A stretch of DNA of 7,233 nt from Ruminococcaceae bacterium UBA1213 (GTDB lineage: Bacteria; Bacillota; Clostridia; Oscillospirales; Acutalibacteraceae): contig DBXL01000059.1 of NCBI GenBank assembly GCA_002309275.1, positions 1 to 7,233 of the forward strand. The letters run 5' to 3'. The notes beneath the pieces are model-generated. The model was not told the origin of the DNA and did not search any database. It was given only the letters and a program-made list of their open reading frames with translations. Made by a program: the position numbers and the translations under genes. Of this stretch, positions 5,823-7,233 are shown in pieces. Each line of letters starts with the position of its first letter. Position 1 is the first letter of the stretch.

Positions 5823-6261
5823 AAAGCCTGCCGCTTGAACCGAAACCGCCCTCGCCACGCTGTGTATCACTGAGTTCATCAGCCTGAATGAAGTCTGCAA
5901 GGACAACGGGCATGACGACCATTTGTGCAATTCTTTCATTGGGCTGTATGGTATAGGGCTTGTCTGACACGTTGCACAGACCTACACATATTTCTCCCCT
6001 GTAATCGCTGTCAACAACGCCTACACTGTTTGAAAGAGTGATACCATGCTTGACACCCAGACCGCTCCTTGCAAAAAGAAATGCAGCGAAATCCCCTCTT
6101 GGAAGCTCTATTGCAATGCCTGTGGGAATTTTTGCAAGTCCCGAAGGAGCGATTGTAACCGGTTCATCTATGCAGGCATATAAATCTGCACCTGCCGAAA
6201 ATTCCGTTGCCCTTTTCGGCACTACGGCATTTTCTCTTAACTTTTTGATTTTCACTGTCAA
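5821..6261 (-). CDS. dut: dUTP diphosphatase (trimeric dUTPase)
   Basis: This cytosolic enzyme hydrolyses dUTP to dUMP and diphosphate, keeping uracil out of DNA and supplying dTMP synthesis. With the start used here the product has 146 residues, typical for the homotrimeric family. All five motifs are present: AGADLYA (23-29), RSGLGVKHGI (65-74), NSVGVVDSDYRGEI (78-91) with catalytic D84, ERIAQMVV (109-116), and the C-terminal arm RGEGGFGSSG (135-144) that closes over the substrate. I chose TTG at 6261 because AAAGGA lies 9 nt upstream, and MTVKIKKL matches family N-termini. An ATG at 6270 directly abuts the ribosome binding site and is unlikely; a TTG at 6285 has none. It is the first gene of a dut-mreB operon. 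Confidence 0.95.
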   Translation of the reverse strand: MTVKIKKLRENAVVPKRATEFSAGADLYACIDEPVTIAPSGLAKIPTGIAIELPRGDFAAFLFARSGLGVKHGITLSNSVGVVDSDYRGEICVGLCNVSDKPYTIQPNERIAQMVVMPVVLADFIQADELSDTQRGEGGFGSSGRL

Positions 6262-6270
6262 AAAAACCAT

Positions 6271-6276
6271 TCCTTT
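6271..6276 (-). promoter_or_regulatory. dut ribosome binding site, deciding a TTG start
   Basis: The minus strand reads AAAGGA. The spacing is 9 nt to TTG at 6261 but zero to the ATG at 6270. The same 9-nt spacing to a TTG is used by mreB downstream. The site directly follows the T-rich tail of the leader hairpin. Confidence 0.65.
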
Positions 6277-6277
6277 C

Positions 6278-6314
6278 AAAAACAAAACAGCCGCATTATC
6301 AGTAAATAATGCGG
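6278..6314 (-). terminator. Terminator-like hairpin in the dut leader (attenuator or upstream terminator)
   Basis: A perfect 9-bp stem CCGCATTAT/ATAATGCGG (6291-6299 and 6306-6314) with a 6-nt loop is followed on the minus strand by CTGTTTTGTTTTTG, a slightly interrupted T-tract. The plus strand also has TTTTT after the stem. Located between the dut promoter and its ribosome binding site, it could attenuate dut-mreB. It could also serve as the terminator of the upstream leucine-rich-repeat gene. Confidence 0.6.
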
Positions 6315-6348
6315 TTTTTCAAAGTGTCGGCAGAATGGAAAAACGATA

Positions 6349-6384
6349 CTTGGCAGTATCTGCAATCAATTCCGAACCGCCAAG
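6349..6384 (-). other. Stem-loop at the 5' end of the dut leader
   Basis: On the minus strand CTTGGCGGT (6376-6384) can pair with ACTGCCAAG (6349-6357), giving 9 bp with one G-U pair. The segment GCGGTT inside the first arm could instead pair with AACCGC of the downstream terminator-like hairpin. This is a possible switch. It matches no riboswitch class I recognise. The predicted start point (near 6381) may clip the first arm. Confidence 0.35.
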
Positions 6385-6387
6385 ACC

Positions 6388-6416
6388 ACTTTAACATTTT
6401 GCTTTCGTTTTGTCAA
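6388..6416 (-). promoter_or_regulatory. Promoter of the dut-mreB operon
   Basis: The minus strand has a perfect TTGACA (6411-6416), a 17-bp spacer and TAAAGT (6388-6393) preceded by an extended TGT. The start point should be near 6381, giving an unusually long leader of about 120 nt before the dut start. The -35 box begins only 9 nt after the stop codon of the upstream gene. Confidence 0.7.
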
Positions 6417-6425
6417 TAGCTTTGA

Positions 6426-7199
6426 CTATGCATTCCAGACTATTTTGGCACTGCAATTTTTTTGCCATTCTTTATTCCATGTAGAGGGAGCTTCACTTCT
6501 GCCCTGTATGTATATGGTCTGTTCAGAAGTCCAGTTGTAGAAAGCAGATTGACCGATATATGAAACGCTTTTGGGGATAGTGATGCTTTTTATACTTTTA
6601 CACGATGAAAATGCAGAATCTCCTATATGTGTGAGATTTTCGGGCAGATTGATTTCAGACATCTTTTCACAGGCAGCAAATGCACCATTTCCTATACTGT
6701 TCAGATTGTCAGGCAGTGCTATTTTTTCCAGACTTGTGCAGGCTTCAAAAGCATATTGTACTATATCCGTTACGCTGTCGGGAATATTGATGCTTTCAAG
6801 ACTTGAACACTGTCCGAAAACAGACATATGAATCATGCTGATTCCCTCGGACAGAGTGACATTTTTTAAATTCGTACAAAGCTCAAATGCACCCATATCA
6901 ATATATTCCACACGTCCGACAGATACACTTTCAAGATTTTCACATTTTCTGAAAGAGTCGTGAGGTACCATTTCCACCCCGTCTTGTATCACAACCGATT
7001 TCAAATAGGGGGATTCCTCAAATTTATACTTCTCATCAGAATAGAAAAATTTATCTTTGTATATTGTCAAATTTTGTCCGTCAAATGAATAAGTTTTTCC
7101 CTTGTCATAAATCATGTAAACGAAAAATGAGGTGACACAAATCAATAAAATCGACAGTGCAATAAAAATGATTTTCTTTTTTTTCTTCAGCTGTTCCAT
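6426..7199 (-). CDS. BspA-type leucine-rich-repeat protein with N-terminal membrane anchor
   Basis: The 257-residue product begins with a lysine cluster (5-9) and one hydrophobic segment (about 10-31), a signal anchor placing the rest outside the cell. After a linker (32-65), seven repeats of 22-23 residues follow (66-225), with the BspA/LRR_5 pattern L-x2-I-x-IP-x-SV-x2-I-x3-AF-x2-C; examples are SLESINIPDSVTDIVQYAF (133-151) and SIKSITIPKSVSYIGQSAF (202-220). The tail (226-257), containing PSTWNKEW and ending KIVWNA, resembles the usual BspA-family end. Such proteins often mediate surface adhesion or protein contacts in gut anaerobes; the partner is unknown. No sortase motif or dockerin is visible. 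ATG at 7199 is the earliest possible start because an in-frame TAG lies five codons upstream. No good ribosome binding site is visible, and no promoter is evident in 7200-7233. Confidence 0.88.
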   Translation of the reverse strand: MEQLKKKKKIIFIALSILLICVTSFFVYMIYDKGKTYSFDGQNLTIYKDKFFYSDEKYKFEESPYLKSVVIQDGVEMVPHDSFRKCENLESVSVGRVEYIDMGAFELCTNLKNVTLSEGISMIHMSVFGQCSSLESINIPDSVTDIVQYAFEACTSLEKIALPDNLNSIGNGAFAACEKMSEINLPENLTHIGDSAFSSCKSIKSITIPKSVSYIGQSAFYNWTSEQTIYIQGRSEAPSTWNKEWQKNCSAKIVWNA

Positions 7200-7233
7200 A
7201 AGGCATAACTGCTACTCAAAATATGGACAAATA

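Noticed and set aside
4768..5873. Several plus-strand open frames of 64-155 codons opposite mreB and dut
   Set aside because: They are antisense to conserved coding sequence, have serine- and proline-rich low-quality translations, and lack start signals.
6268..6285. Alternative dut starts at ATG 6270 or TTG 6285
   Set aside because: The ATG directly abuts AAAGGA with zero spacing, and the upstream TTG has no ribosome binding site. TTG at 6261 has 9-nt spacing and matches family N-termini.

Overview
The window looks like chromosomal DNA from a low-GC Gram-positive bacterium, most likely an anaerobic Clostridia member of the Ruminococcaceae type. The grounds are strong AT-rich sigma-A promoters with 17-bp spacers, GGAGG-type ribosome binding sites, frequent TTG/GTG starts, a eukaryote-like (type 2) isoleucyl-tRNA synthetase, and a membrane-anchored BspA-type leucine-rich-repeat protein. 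The taxonomic placement is inference from these traits. No insertion sequence, tRNA, rRNA, CRISPR array or phage gene was seen.

Left part (1-3600, minus strand). A nearly complete ileS gene covers the first 3 kb. Its last few codons lie beyond the left edge, so it has no stop codon in the window. Its nucleotide-binding HIGH motif reads H-H-G-T, which is unusual. ileS has its own strong promoter and a leader of about 40 nt, too short for the T-box riboswitch often found on ileS genes of this phylum. Just upstream is a PadR-family repressor gene with its own promoter and a strong terminator. The padR and ileS leaders share a short palindrome-like sequence that could be a common operator.

Middle part (3600-4850). 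A PAP2-family membrane phosphatase (minus strand) is divergently arranged with a small YbjN-like gene (plus strand), the only plus-strand gene. The PAP2 promoter carries an 8-bp inverted repeat around its -10 box. The YbjN-like gene converges on the next gene, and a bidirectional terminator serves both.

Right part (4850-7233, minus strand). dut (dUTPase) and an MreB-family actin gene form a tight two-gene operon. Both appear to start with TTG, and the mreB ribosome binding site overlaps the dut stop codon. The dut leader is about 120 nt and contains a terminator-like hairpin immediately before the ribosome binding site, so attenuation is possible. Upstream is a BspA-type leucine-rich-repeat protein with an N-terminal membrane anchor.

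No single new multi-gene system is evident. The points most worth checking are the altered IleRS HIGH motif, the possible PadR operator shared by padR and ileS, and the structured dut-mreB leader.
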